This document shows, piece by piece, positions 33,201 through 41,420 of a stretch of DNA of 64,000 nt. Positions within the stretch are counted from its first letter, which is position 1. Each line of letters opens with the position of its first letter. The DNA lies in NCBI GenBank assembly GCA_019096065.1, contig JAGUCH010000003.1, positions 2,852,001 to 2,916,000 of the forward strand, given 5' to 3'. A program made the position numbers and the translations under genes. The DNA is from Paracyclopina nana (taxonomy: Eukaryota; Arthropoda; Copepoda; Cyclopoida; Cyclopettidae). The notes under the pieces are model-generated. The model ran no database searches. It was not told the DNA's origin and was given only the letters and a program-made list of their open reading frames with translations.

Positions 33201-35273
33201 GTCACCTACATGCACATCGCCATCCATAAGTGTTCTAATCCACACGTCGTCGGCCACATTTTGGTACCGTAATTGACCAATTATTATGTACATAAGCGTG
33301 GTTAAGTAGCCAACATTCTCAGCATGTTCGCTAGGGACATGGAATATTAACTCAACATTGTTGGACAACTTAAACATGATACCATGAGCTCCAAGAACAT
33401 TTAGTTCAAAATACTTATCTAGTTCATTTCTTTGATAAGCAAGTGGGTAATTCTCATACTCATGTATCATCATAGTTATTATGACCCTATCCATCCCAGT
33501 GAGGTAGGATTCAATAGGACACAAGGCAATGGTCATACATGGTGGGCAAATATACTTATATTTTAGCCATACTACTTTAAGTTTATCCACCATCATATTC
33601 ATCTTTATTACAATGCGCTTTTGTTCGCCAGACAAAAGTTTATGTCCTGGGACAATAACAGCCCACGGTAATTCATCCCATTTTTCTCGTTTCATAAATT
33701 TGCTAATTATCACATCAGTTATCTCTTCGTAACCGTCACTTTGGTTAGATGAGATAAATACGTAATTTCCTTTTCTACTAATCAAGGGCTTGTGGCTTCC
33801 CCTTAATGGCTCATAGGCATTGAAAACATGCATATCAGTAAAGGAAAGACCATTTATGTCAGTAAACTGCACAATTACATGCGAATCTAAATAATTGCAG
33901 TAACATGACTCCATTTCATGCTCCAGGGCCTTTAAACTAATGTTAGCCACATGGGCTGCAACCGTACTCTTAAATTTCTGTTTCTTGACAATCCTGGCTC
34001 GCCCAATCACTGCATGTGCATTTAAGTAGATGGGATCCTCAGTATTATTCCCAATATTTACTGGGAAAGTACCTTTACGAGTGACTGCAGTAAGTGCCCC
34101 CTCAGAGGTCACTCCGCGGTACTCGTTACTAGGCATAAAGTTTAAGTACTTATCCACCAATCCGGAATAAACATTTTTCTGGTGATGAGTACGACCAAGT
34201 TCGTCATCTTCGTCAGAGTCAGAATCTATTTGAATGTCATTACTGATGACAGGTAAATCATGAGGTAAACTAGCCATGGTGGTCACTTCTTCTCCAGGGA
34301 GCAGAGTGATCCCTTCATTTATTGCCACTGGGTAGAAAGCCTCTTTTGATAGTAAGAGTGGAATTTTCTTATGTTTAGGTTTTCCAGGGAAATCCATAAA
34401 GTGCTTTCCATCTTTACTAGTCATCCGGACATTATTGTCCACTAATAACGAGTTCCCTATCATTAATAGTGTATCACAATCAGACACAAGGAAAACAGCC
34501 TGTCTGATTAAAACACGATTTCCAAATGCAACTTGAATAGAGACAGCTTCATTCCCAGGGAATTCTTCCCCATTAAAGTTCTTAATTACATAATTAGTGT
34601 CGACCCGAGGTAGAGTGTAACCAATTTTGTCTTCAATCAGTTTTACAAGGGTGCGTGATATTATCTGCACCATTGCTCCACTGTCAAATAAAGCATGCAA
34701 ACGTATTTTTCCAGTTATCTCCACTGGTATAAAATACCTCTCACAAACATTATGTAGCTTTAATGAGTATATACTCAGCATGTCATCGTCAAGTTCCGGA
34801 TTCGGTAAAGGTTCAAAATGTGTTACTGGCTCTGCTTTATTAGCATTTACTGAGGCTAGATGTGTAACGATACCATCATTACTACAAGTTTGTTGCTCAT
34901 CATTCGTGCTACCTTTTACAAAGTAGTACCATAAAGCTATTATTGCTCCACTACAGATTACTGTAATTGGCCAATAATTCCAACCAAATAAGCAATATTG
35001 ACATATCGTTATTGCAATCAGTATTATGCTAATCTCAATCACAGTCATAGTATGCTGAGGAACAAACCGACTTTTTCTACCCCTTATTGCAAGGACCAGA
35101 GCCTTTTCATCCTCACTTACACTAGTCATAATTTCAGCATTTTTTACAGATTGCTCCTTTAAATAATCAAAGTAAGCTCGTCCTACTTCTTTGTTACATT
35201 CTCCCCTCATAAATGAAGGCAAGATGTAACTGTCTTTATCATTCTTATTGGGATTTTTTGTACTTGGTCCCAT
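27270..35273 (-). CDS. ORF3: giant-element Pol (protease, RT, RNase H, integrase) with N-terminal membrane spans and a long tail
   Basis: 2667 codons are open without a break. In order: two hydrophobic spans (about 78-97 and 101-118); an aspartic protease with LFDSGA at about 195-200 (DSG instead of DTG); a long segment of unclear role; RT with the catalytic YVDD near residue 1057 and the LGHL motif; RNase H (VVDSGV, VIVTDCLS); integrase with an HHCC-type zinc part near 1585-1615, then catalytic Asp in MIDLAKF (about 1643), Asp in LLADNGAQ (about 1705) and Glu in AYAENAIR (about 1746). Beyond about 1900 comes a disordered tail of roughly 750 residues, rich in Ser/Pro/Glu. It carries two related basic modules near the end (LSPLRFLPHNLRRRK and PIRILPRRQLRERK). 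The start is at the UAAUG junction with ORF2. All catalytic residues seem present. Confidence 0.85.
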   Translation of the reverse strand: MGPSTKNPNKNDKDSYILPSFMRGECNKEVGRAYFDYLKEQSVKNAEIMTSVSEDEKALVLAIRGRKSRFVPQHTMTVIEISIILIAITICQYCLFGWNYWPITVICSGAIIALWYYFVKGSTNDEQQTCSNDGIVTHLASVNANKAEPVTHFEPLPNPELDDDMLSIYSLKLHNVCERYFIPVEITGKIRLHALFDSGAMVQIISRTLVKLIEDKIGYTLPRVDTNYVIKNFNGEEFPGNEAVSIQVAFGNRVLIRQAVFLVSDCDTLLMIGNSLLVDNNVRMTSKDGKHFMDFPGKPKHKKIPLLLSKEAFYPVAINEGITLLPGEEVTTMASLPHDLPVISNDIQIDSDSDEDDELGRTHHQKNVYSGLVDKYLNFMPSNEYRGVTSEGALTAVTRKGTFPVNIGNNTEDPIYLNAHAVIGRARIVKKQKFKSTVAAHVANISLKALEHEMESCYCNYLDSHVIVQFTDINGLSFTDMHVFNAYEPLRGSHKPLISRKGNYVFISSNQSDGYEEITDVIISKFMKREKWDELPWAVIVPGHKLLSGEQKRIVIKMNMMVDKLKVVWLKYKYICPPCMTIALCPIESYLTGMDRVIITMMIHEYENYPLAYQRNELDKYFELNVLGAHGIMFKLSNNVELIFHVPSEHAENVGYLTTLMYIIIGQLRYQNVADDVWIRTLMDGDVHVGDPLCMATTAALLVLSGLQMYPDDLTKEDIKTKFGKFIPFVLEPHGCSCKPCLAKNMGIKVPLKSFTTIYEGPIVDTSIRQTVLKSPSELDLVSASLELSKDEKNNQKLYDEVYNLLLKFPSEFDPLRVLNGVAGYTFPLKPETILNMDLEHIPDEVREDFRDLLIEYKTIFSEDPRSYRLWNVEPMKFQLKDDKPLVPKVFNMSEYETTQVDRKIALMLSSGLIEIVDRSLNRYSACPCFLTSRPNDEKLPMKQRKPRLLVDLTSFNKNLIFTTSEHIVPPIPTLLGMLSNSCLMSSFDVTSGYDNLPVDSDSADMCCFAVTSPRSIYRSVFLKSKSCLQGIAIAPRMFAELLQQALNPEILPFTCVYVDDLVVACKNPGKPRPATLDDYIRHLGDLRKLFQSLKDLNALLQIKKTQLGVKEATVLGHLISIDENGIMTMRMPDKFRSAFDDFPMPTTKKQLQKFIGMTNWLSQYCPNMATYTAPLLDVLQTAQGKTGKFTFTAFQEKCFYKVIDEIKTGMSLALPRFKEGYLVVDSGVISTSALLMEVNEDGKAVCVGAHSARFPLSVCLSYHSFQREALGVLTMINHFKSILFAYERLVIVTDCLSIASVLASSFTGKDAFTHRLAARIYSLPVAWKLRAVPRTEVEVVDVLLNKYHQTPEGETVFYAPYSIAGQITKDIYANKYPLPDAIKDKVLTTQELLTHVYDTLVNSGTMSKTLLQKRLQCLNDKWVDMIGTKPPFMHDDTSTLLRAKHDDEEFLEEEILSKLSHSFHGEADFDSPVNHIENNLRVDTVTVKRRISPHLPGITRNLLIKLQQNCEETQKIINLIMLSPPEKVPLDVAVKYRVLDGALLVIRKNVKLPFSVATNTKVYMSMPNCVYLMACIHLLHNHLGSKKTNTLFTQSMYSTYSARISRIIIGACMHCALYRQANTRFVGKGRFRIPTQPWELVMIDLAKFDETLVKGSSAKDLLVFVDVYSKMIIAKPLLDAKYKQVANAMEEVISLFGVPKTLLADNGAQLTTNKALQRLVDRYKIKELCHYRTLSPYKHSNAYAENAIRIIRSALVLNSNSYNMRLCDVFKTSIYAINNRPLTYLAYTDDKGVKITPTPFSLFFDKMPTYHLGRDVFEILSESEDKIHKAEWRQRMREYDLEEQFHLEKMKATERPSFKPEIGSLVLVIKHPINKQRYKFMDDLFEVIDIGQHSTVTVKPYLYDGLTREVSLDHVKLYRFHELYRFLPEKLSNLLKRPYTPEEILRKKARNEVIEFLEGAAPESHEYSLRNRTKASSIVASQSSLISQSSATDTEPSAIHQTYKRSGSILMQKAASLFKPSDILRIQEENKQLVQKQWEQYDRKKLEDNYLANNADNNFVRKEASESLSDTDTDDFIERAIALSANTGPNEAFYEDMLALSQRGPPTFAEMAQQERLYPNLPSVKPDHISTPDHSNVSEGTLAGLSPVKWAFLGQYRDQHEPAIPESPERYHTPDQSISETPNKDNDNIEEVVEKAASLIVPSKFDIDLESLSAGLEGMQLAIPTEPFGGNAQEDDNGSSDSDDTTSVYFTAKKHLRRTPLSKNIQKAVRSAIDIVRRQLELSPRKRPPSPPIDNPMEGPSAPKPEIYGAEGGEPQVRYTVMKSPVRKPDLQPSNSELPNAGVTQIVPNTDVLEHSSAKDTPVGVPYTPEKVQFAHPATPEVTHPTVRQVSPVVPQPGTQDPPEVTVRAPYELEKLSPLRFLPHNLRRRKNVNYRAMAGFREYNKNHVPASSPAIAQPVPPEALTHPEVALTVEQDTSPPQAVQQPPDTNPVASSDQPSGSSATPFAGPNEPEASAAAQPAVDPGISEPTPIRILPRRQLRERKGTVDYRELAGIRKYGKEKSKAGKEQKYFPNVPRIAPLDREDKEFARVRFTNTKERPDQKERELLEEVIPNWKLNKNMAAVPDYIQFLKATGMDHQDDSNINEMKRLRLTYDELYKLAFKKFK

Positions 35274-35275
35274 TA
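35271..35275 (-). promoter_or_regulatory. UAAUG stop-start junction between ORF2 and ORF3
   Basis: On the minus strand the TAA ending ORF2 shares its last A with the ATG of ORF3. Pol is in the -1 frame relative to ORF2. Termination-reinitiation at UAAUG is known from some non-LTR elements and influenza B. In an LTR element it would replace the usual frameshift or readthrough. Confidence 0.75.
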
Positions 35276-36811
35276 TTGTTTACGAGCAGGTCGCGTCTTC
35301 CAACACTGTTCTCCCCTAAACTCAAGGTGCAATCCTTTACACAATGGGCACAATGTACCATCGTTTCTAATCGAGGTCAAATTTGTGTTCGGATAATTCG
35401 TACACTGTGTAGCGTAATGCAATTGGTTGCAGAACAAGCACCCACCAGTCTGGAGAGGGTTTCCTTCAGGCAATTTAGATGTATCTATGTTAAAAGTTTT
35501 TCCCAGCCTATTTATTTTCTCGGATGGTGATTCAGCTTTCATCATAGCTACTTCAACAGCTTGCCTACTCAATTCAAAATTTGCTCGAGCCAACTCGCTT
35601 TGTAGCTCATTTATTATTTTAGCACTTCGTTGACTACGGCCAGAGGCTGCCGACATAGTTCTAGCACTGTCTAACACCTCTTCTTCAGTAGCTTCAACCA
35701 TAGCAATTCTAGGTTTGGCACGCATATTGGGTACCATTGGCAGCCTCTCCTCTTTATGAGCCCTATCCAGGTCCCTTGGCACATAAGTACCTAGGTCACT
35801 ACCAATTAGGTTCATCATGATGTTGTAGGCGTGCAAACTCCTAGCAGGTATATTCGCTCTCAGCAGATAGTCGTTGTATTTGTTTACTAACGACTGGTAA
35901 TTCTGAGGCCAATGACGTCCTAGGAGTGCAAAACCATCAGAGATGGCTTCAGAAACTGCATGAGCATCTCCGCCATCACCAATGGTTGTGCTATGTATCT
36001 TCATTCGTAGTCGAAGGATTGACTTAAGTGTGGCAGTGAAGCACTCAGTAGGCTTCCGGATCATCTCCTGAATGAGGAAGTATGGGTCCTCTTTACGTAC
36101 AAACTGCGTGTAATTAAAGATATCTTGCCATAGCAATTCCATACCATCTTTTCCTTCTCCAGCCATCCCCTTAAAATACTCACTAGTATTCTGGGATGAA
36201 GCCTCACACATAGCTGTTAACAAGGCTGCATGAGACCAATGCTGTCTGCCAGCCTCGTTTGCCATATAGTCCAAAAAATTTATTATATTCTCAGCAGTTA
36301 ATGATGAACTATGTAGGTCAAACTTTTTAGTGTATTTGTGCCTAATCTCCTTCATTGACTGTGAGCTTGCATACTTAACATGACCATTCGTAGGTACAGC
36401 AATGTAACCTCTCATGGTGGTCGGATCATAAATGCTCCTAGAAATGTCAGCTGATACTCCAGCGGCTACACTTATCTCAGGGGTCTTTAAGTAGCCTTCT
36501 GCCAATATTTGCTTTTGGAGAGAAGTAAACTCGTCCCTCGTGCTAAGTACACTAAAGAGCTTCTGCATCTCAATCATTTTCTTTCCTGAGGATAAGTTTG
36601 GGTCAACCATCTGAAGGATTACTCGTCGGGCTGATTCCACATCTTTAATTTCATCAGTGTTAATTAACTTCAGCCTCTCTGAAATTGGAGCAGACTCATC
36701 ATAGATGACGTCAGTTTCCGGCACCATTCTTTCCTTCGTCGCAGCATCTACTATGCTTAAGGTTCTTTCTAGATTCTTACTGAAAATAGACTCTACTTTT
36801 GCCCCAACCAT
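35273..36811 (-). CDS. ORF2: gag-like protein with zinc-knuckle-type Cys/His motifs
   Basis: 512 codons, intact. The central part (about residues 110-350) is predicted mostly helical, as in capsids. A basic, helical region follows. Near the C-terminus are C-x2-C-x3-H-x4-C (CLFCNQLHYATQC) and C-x2-C-x3-H-x7-C (CPLCKGLHLEFRGEQC), which resemble nucleocapsid knuckles. The last residues are basic. It precedes pol directly and its ATG lies within the last codons of ORF1. The most likely role is RNA binding and particle formation. Confidence 0.7.
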   Translation of the reverse strand: MVGAKVESIFSKNLERTLSIVDAATKERMVPETDVIYDESAPISERLKLINTDEIKDVESARRVILQMVDPNLSSGKKMIEMQKLFSVLSTRDEFTSLQKQILAEGYLKTPEISVAAGVSADISRSIYDPTTMRGYIAVPTNGHVKYASSQSMKEIRHKYTKKFDLHSSSLTAENIINFLDYMANEAGRQHWSHAALLTAMCEASSQNTSEYFKGMAGEGKDGMELLWQDIFNYTQFVRKEDPYFLIQEMIRKPTECFTATLKSILRLRMKIHSTTIGDGGDAHAVSEAISDGFALLGRHWPQNYQSLVNKYNDYLLRANIPARSLHAYNIMMNLIGSDLGTYVPRDLDRAHKEERLPMVPNMRAKPRIAMVEATEEEVLDSARTMSAASGRSQRSAKIINELQSELARANFELSRQAVEVAMMKAESPSEKINRLGKTFNIDTSKLPEGNPLQTGGCLFCNQLHYATQCTNYPNTNLTSIRNDGTLCPLCKGLHLEFRGEQCWKTRPARKQ

Positions 36812-37791
36812 GTGTTTAGCCGTGATTTCGTGTAGTAAGCTTTTACCGTGTTCAATTCCTGAATATTCAATTGGCCTCCTGACAACATCTTTTGTACCAT
36901 TCTATGTACAACTTCCATTGGGGGAAGCGTGATAGAATTAGTCAAGTTATGCAAGTCACGAGGATTCATCTTAGTTGAGGTCAGGACTGACTTATTTTGG
37001 CCATCCAGTTCAGCTCCTGTAGTGAACTCGTGGTGGTTAGTCCCAGGTGGACTTGCTATCGAAGACATATCTGGGACAGCATTACTCGTCTCATTGTTAG
37101 GGAAATGTACACTCTGGCCTGGGGTTTTCTGTGGCTTCAGGTTAAGCGGTTCATTTAGGAAATAATCGTTTTGTAGGCCATAAAGCCTCGCTACAATAGC
37201 AAATCCATCTCCAAATGTCCGTATCTTTAGCCAATTCCTGGATATCAGTGTCGCAACCATTTCATGTGTCCCTGGCATTTGGTTAGTCAGGAAGCTACCA
37301 TCGGCCTCATGGATACGCTGCATATCTTTCTTTTCCTCAATACGAGTTAGGAACTCATCCAGACCAAAACAAATGCATAATAAGGCACATGTCGTGCTTG
37401 TCAATGAATTAGGGTCAAGTGCATCAATATATTTAACCACATTTACAACTTGGCCTACTGGATCTTTAAGAGGCATAGTCCTAATGATTGACTTAATATG
37501 ATCATCCAACGGTCTAATTGGCTCCCTGGGGACAAGTACTATTTGAGTCCTCTCCCATACAGCTGTTATTTGTGCTTGAGTTACCGTGACAAACTCTAGT
37601 GCTTCAGGGTAAGCAACGTGTGGCATAAAGCTTTGCAAGGCAGTCCTGCTGGTCCCATTCGGGTTGCATTGGGATAAGTACCCTTGAAAAGTGTCCTCAT
37701 TAATCCCAAGATGGTTCAACAATCGCTCCTTTACTTTCGTAACTTCCTCAGCCAGAGTAGGTCCAGCGATCCTAGAATCCTGATTAGCCAT
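36793..37791 (-). CDS. ORF1: first ORF of the giant element, structural protein candidate
   Basis: 332 codons, intact, and the first long frame after the leader. The first 215 residues look globular and helical. The stretch from about 215 to 285 is polar and disordered, and the last 45 residues are helical and basic. No Cys/His knuckle is present; those are in ORF2. It overlaps ORF2 by 19 nt in a different frame (ORF2 is -1). A matrix- or capsid-like function is inferred only from position. No family recognised. Confidence 0.6.
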   Translation of the reverse strand: MANQDSRIAGPTLAEEVTKVKERLLNHLGINEDTFQGYLSQCNPNGTSRTALQSFMPHVAYPEALEFVTVTQAQITAVWERTQIVLVPREPIRPLDDHIKSIIRTMPLKDPVGQVVNVVKYIDALDPNSLTSTTCALLCICFGLDEFLTRIEEKKDMQRIHEADGSFLTNQMPGTHEMVATLISRNWLKIRTFGDGFAIVARLYGLQNDYFLNEPLNLKPQKTPGQSVHFPNNETSNAVPDMSSIASPPGTNHHEFTTGAELDGQNKSVLTSTKMNPRDLHNLTNSITLPPMEVVHRMVQKMLSGGQLNIQELNTVKAYYTKSRLNTWLGQK

Positions 37792-39031
37792 TCTTATCTT
37801 GTAAAAGGCGTGACGGAGTCACACTGAGTATTTCTTATCTCTTAGAGGTGCAACGGAGTCACACGCAATATTCTGGTCTTAGTACACTACTGTGTGTACT
37901 AAATTCGGCAGTACCGAATTGAAAGCTATACGCTGTTCAAAGCACAGGGAAGCTTGTCCTAGTTACTACGCCGCGTCAAGTGACACAGAGAAAAAAGGTT
38001 GCAATTGCTAAGCTCGTTTATTTATTTTTTGTCGAGGCTATGAGCGGCCTAGACAAAACACACACACACACACGCACAGGTACACTCACTTATGGTATTA
38101 TAACGAAAGGTTTAAGGTTTAGCACTACTGGTGCTACAGGTGGTAGGGTTTTTCTTCTAAGTCTCTGAAACAAAGGTGCATCAACTTTTTACGCAGAAAA
38201 GGTATGCCACTTCGCCAACCAGTGTCGACTCAGTGAATGAAGAATAAGTTTGCCCACTCCTCCTCGAGTTGCGGGCCGGCCAACCTTCCCTGTGCCCTCG
38301 GCAACTTGTCCAAGGTTAGCCAGTTTTTTGGGCCCCAAACACGCATTTTCCTTTGTGGCTCCCACTCTGGCTCCACGCGTGGCCTATTTGGGGTTCATTG
38401 ACTCACAGCGGAGTCATGGATTACATCATCTTCTTCCATCTGTGTGGCCAAACCCACGGACGAGACCCACTAGTGTCGCAACACTCTTGCGCTCACTCGC
38501 CCCATTATGGATAGGCAACAGAGGCTCAGGTCGCAACCTGCACCTTGGCTGGCTTTCCGGCTGCCATGGCACCCATACTCCAAGCTATGCCATGCGGAGC
38601 CTGCACGCATGCATTCACCTCCGGGAAAGACAGTGTCATTGTTACTTTGTGTAGGCCCATCATCATAACAATGGTCCATGGAAGACTTCATCAACGGGCT
38701 GGTGGTACGTCACGGCCTGTACCTTCTTGCACTCCCCGCGCGCCAGTTCCAACCCGCCAACGGCATCAATGCGCAATTTGGGTCTAAGGGAATCTAAAGC
38801 CTACGCACCACATAGGCCCAAATGCCATCGGAGTGACCCCCATCGGCTCGTCAGCCTTCGGGATTTTGTACTGTATTAGACACACCCTGATCGCAATCAG
38901 CGTGCGGCCCAACCTGCGCCGCAGAGCAGGAATCCTGATCCACACCAAGACATTTTCTGGGACTTCATTGTTTTTGGTCATCAAACCTTTAGGAGAGAAA
39001 GTGGCCTTCAATCCCTCCGGGGCCTCCAAAA
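37792..39031 (-). other. Leader of the giant element with primer-binding site
   Basis: About 1.2 kb lies between the 5' LTR and ORF1. Three nt inside the LTR edge the minus strand reads TGGAGGCCCCGGAGGGAT (39011-39028), the complement of a tRNA-like 3' end ...GGGGCCTCCA. The primer would be a tRNA with U as discriminator base; identity unassigned. A CA/TG microsatellite lies at about 38058-38076. No ORF here is convincing. Confidence 0.6.
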
Positions 39032-39957
39032 TGGTGTGCGACGGTCACACCCTCTGAAGCCTAGGATGGTTAGCATCGGCTTCATGGTCGCGGTACCGTT
39101 CGCAGCCTCCGGGTGCTGGCCGGATGTCTACCCGCCTTGGACCCAAAACCGCAGCCTCGGTGCTCCAACTCTGGCGAGATACATCACATGGCAAGCTTCA
39201 GTGCTGTAGACCAGTGATTAGGCCTCCTACCCACGTCCTCAACGGCCTCAACAGCCTCAGACTAGGGTGCATAACTGCCCAGGAAACCTCTATACAAGTT
39301 ATGGTCGAACAAAGTCAAACAAGGTTGTCTTATTCACTCAGCTTTTAACACCACACAAATTAATGGCAGCAAATACAAAGAAATAAGTACTGCAGTAAAT
39401 ATTCTTGTGGCCATCTTCTTCATGCCTCAGCACACTTTGGAGAACTTTTGTGGGACAATAGCAGGGCAGAGCTCACTCAATGGGCCATGTGCACTTGGTC
39501 CATGTCTTGTTTCTCTGAAGTCCCCCATCGAACTCCCCGAGTCTTCTCCTTCTTCTCCCCTCGATGCATTGCAGCAAGTTCCATCAGCTTCCATCTGCTT
39601 CTCTCCGTTATCATGCAGCTGCAGGTCCTCTCTATGTAGCAGCTAGCAACTCCTCCACACAATGGCTAGCAACTTCTCCACTCAAGGTCAGGTGAATTGC
39701 CATAGGTAAGGCTCAACGCATAGGTAGTAGCAGCAGCAGCAACAGCAATCAGAGAGTTGGAGGAGATGAAAAGGTGTTTTTTGAGAAAGGAGGTTTTGTG
39801 ATTTTGAGGTGGTGATGTAGCGGTGAATGGGCAACCTTCCGGACTTCTGGCGGCTCCACGGGCTCCACGGTTTCCACAGGTTCCACTGGAGGGGTCCAAT
39901 CAAGTCCTATTCTGGTCGTAACGTGCACCAGAGACATGATGTACTTATTGCCCATCA
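39032..39957 (-). repeat. Giant element 5' LTR
   Basis: 926 bp, the same length as 16582-17507. I noticed one substitution (39145 A against 16695 G). ACAG follows at 39958-39961 and matches 16578-16581. Confidence 0.9.
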
Positions 39958-39961
39958 ACAG

Positions 39962-40022
39962 TGCTTGGTTGAGAAATAAACTCAGTTGTGGCTTTGTACG
40001 AGAGAAGTCAAGTATCGCTATA
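39962..40022 (+). repeat. Copy A 3' LTR, middle part
   Basis: It continues the LTR broken at 16581: TGCTTGGTTGAGAAATAAAC through GAGAAGTCAAG. It is interrupted at the TA 40021-40022. The last 22 bp of the LTR are at 40746-40767. Confidence 0.85.
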
Positions 40023-40745
40023 CAGACTGTCCCGTAGATTTCTGCACACTTAGAAATCAAAAGTGTGTGTTACAAATTCGGGAAATATTAGACACAATGG
40101 ATATCATTGGAAAGCTTGAATCTTTGGCCATCTTTTTTGCTTCAATGGATAAAAGAAATTAAAAGTAAAAAAATGAGAAAACTTAATTTTCCTGAGGCAG
40201 CCTTAATTTTTTCCCAAAAAAGCAAATTTGTCGAAACTGGCTTTTTTTGACCAAATTTTCAGCTAAGCCAATCCCGGCCATTTTTTGACATTTTTTCATG
40301 AAAAAAAAATTCTTGCAGCAGTGTGCTGGCTCATCATAAAGCTAGACAATTGGAAAGGATATTTTTTATTTTAAAGAAAAAAGACAATAAGGCCACTGCC
40401 TACTAAAAAAAATTCAAAATTAGTGTTTTAAGCAACACATCTTTGGGATTTTTTGTTAATGAAGATCAAATGTTTAACCAATTTTAAGTGAAATTGAATA
40501 AATAATTTTTTCATGAAAGTGTCTTTTCATCAATAATAATCAGTGAAAATGGGTGCGAATTTGGAGTAACTATCAATTTTGTAGTCTAAATCAAAATTTG
40601 AATAAATACTTTTTAAAAATCTCAAAACTAAAAAAGATGGCTTAAGTTTCAAGCTTTCCAACGGTATCCATTGTTTTTGGTATTTCCAGAAGTTTTAACA
40701 CAAAATTTTGATTTCAAAGTGCACAGAAATCTACGGGACAGACTG
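40023..40745. mobile_element. Tc1/mariner-type MITE in copy A LTR
   Basis: The inverted ends CAGACTGTCCCGTAGATTTC and CAGTCTGTCCCGTAGATTTC extend imperfectly to about 45 bp. The element is flanked by TA on both sides (40021-40022, 40746-40747), the Tc1/mariner duplication. The interior is AT-rich and non-coding. Removing it restores the LTR end. Confidence 0.85.
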
Positions 40746-40767
40746 TATAGACACCAAATTCACAACA

Positions 40768-41420
40768 CCTTTGAGTCTTTGTCTTAGCATTTTGACCCAG
40801 TAGTGGCTGGTGAAATCCATTGCAATCTGTTTGCATGGTCTTATTGCTTTTAGGTCCATCCTTTGGGCGGGTTCCATAAGCTGGGTCATTGTTGGGGAGC
40901 TTCTTCTTGTGCACATTGGACACTGCTAGGTGACGTGTTGGGCTACCTTTTTGACGTCAGGTCCCCCGAATTGTCAATAGCAGCCACAGGGTGTCATAGG
41001 GTGCGTGATTTTCAGCTCTGTGGATGTGTGATGCCATCATAATGAATGGCCACATCTTTGGCATGATTATTGGGTACTTTCTTGACATCTCAATGTCATC
41101 TTGGTTCACACTCCTTGTGCTGGCCCTCATTATTCCTTCCCCATCGATTTCTTGTTTCTCCACTTCTTTGTTTTTTTGAAGTGCTCGACATCTTGGATGT
41201 GGGCCAGTCCTTGTCCATATATAATCATATTTTTCACAACTTCTGCCAATTTTGTCTGGTCAATCACTTCACCCTGCATTTTGCTGAACATTTTTGCTCT
41301 TGCTAGTGCTCAAATCATCCTTGACCAGCTTATGATCCTTCGCTCTAGTCCCAACTGCTACCAGGAAAATTCAAAAATTGGCGGGACTTTTTTGATGGCG
41401 TCAACTGACGCACAGCTTTG
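40768..41420 (-). pseudogene. BEL/Pao integrase, 5' half
   Basis: Broken minus-strand frames read AHIQDVEHFKKTKKW, then CPMCTRRSSPTM with CxxC, then IAMDFTSHYWVKML. These fit the pre-integrase segment, zinc region and first catalytic Asp of BEL/Pao integrases. Several stops and frameshifts are present. It ends exactly at the outer edge of copy A's LTR and continues at 7742. Confidence 0.65.

Larger units (their letters stand above)
16582..39957 (-). mobile_element. Giant (23.4 kb) LTR retroelement, recently inserted, with extra genes
   Basis: Two 926-bp LTRs (16582-17507 and 39032-39957) start TGGTGTGCG and end CCCATCA on the plus strand. The 4-bp duplication ACAG (16578-16581 and 39958-39961) flanks them, inside the LTR of copy A. 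I noticed one difference between the LTRs (16695/39145), so insertion is recent. The coding strand is minus. The order is 5' LTR, primer site, leader, ORF1 (36793-37791), ORF2 (35273-36811), pol ORF3 (27270-35273), a 3.5-kb spacer, a divergent plus-strand gene region (21398-23675), ORF4a/4b (20188-21111 and 19737-20234), a glycoprotein-like ORF5 (17612-19498) and the 3' LTR. Usual gypsy or retrovirus-like elements are 5-10 kb. Affinity: Ty3/gypsy- or retrovirus-like by domain order; the exact clade is unresolved. Confidence 0.9.

Noticed and set aside
35273-37791. Overlapping ORFs taken as a prokaryotic operon
   Set aside because: They lie inside a paired-LTR element with RT and integrase, surrounded by intron-containing host genes.
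38250-38654. 134-codon plus-strand frame in the giant-element leader
   Set aside because: Pro/Ser/His-rich low-complexity translation, opposite to the element's genes, no splice or domain evidence.
39011-39028. tRNA gene
   Set aside because: Only a tRNA-like 3' end is present next to the LTR, as expected for a primer-binding site; no cloverleaf.
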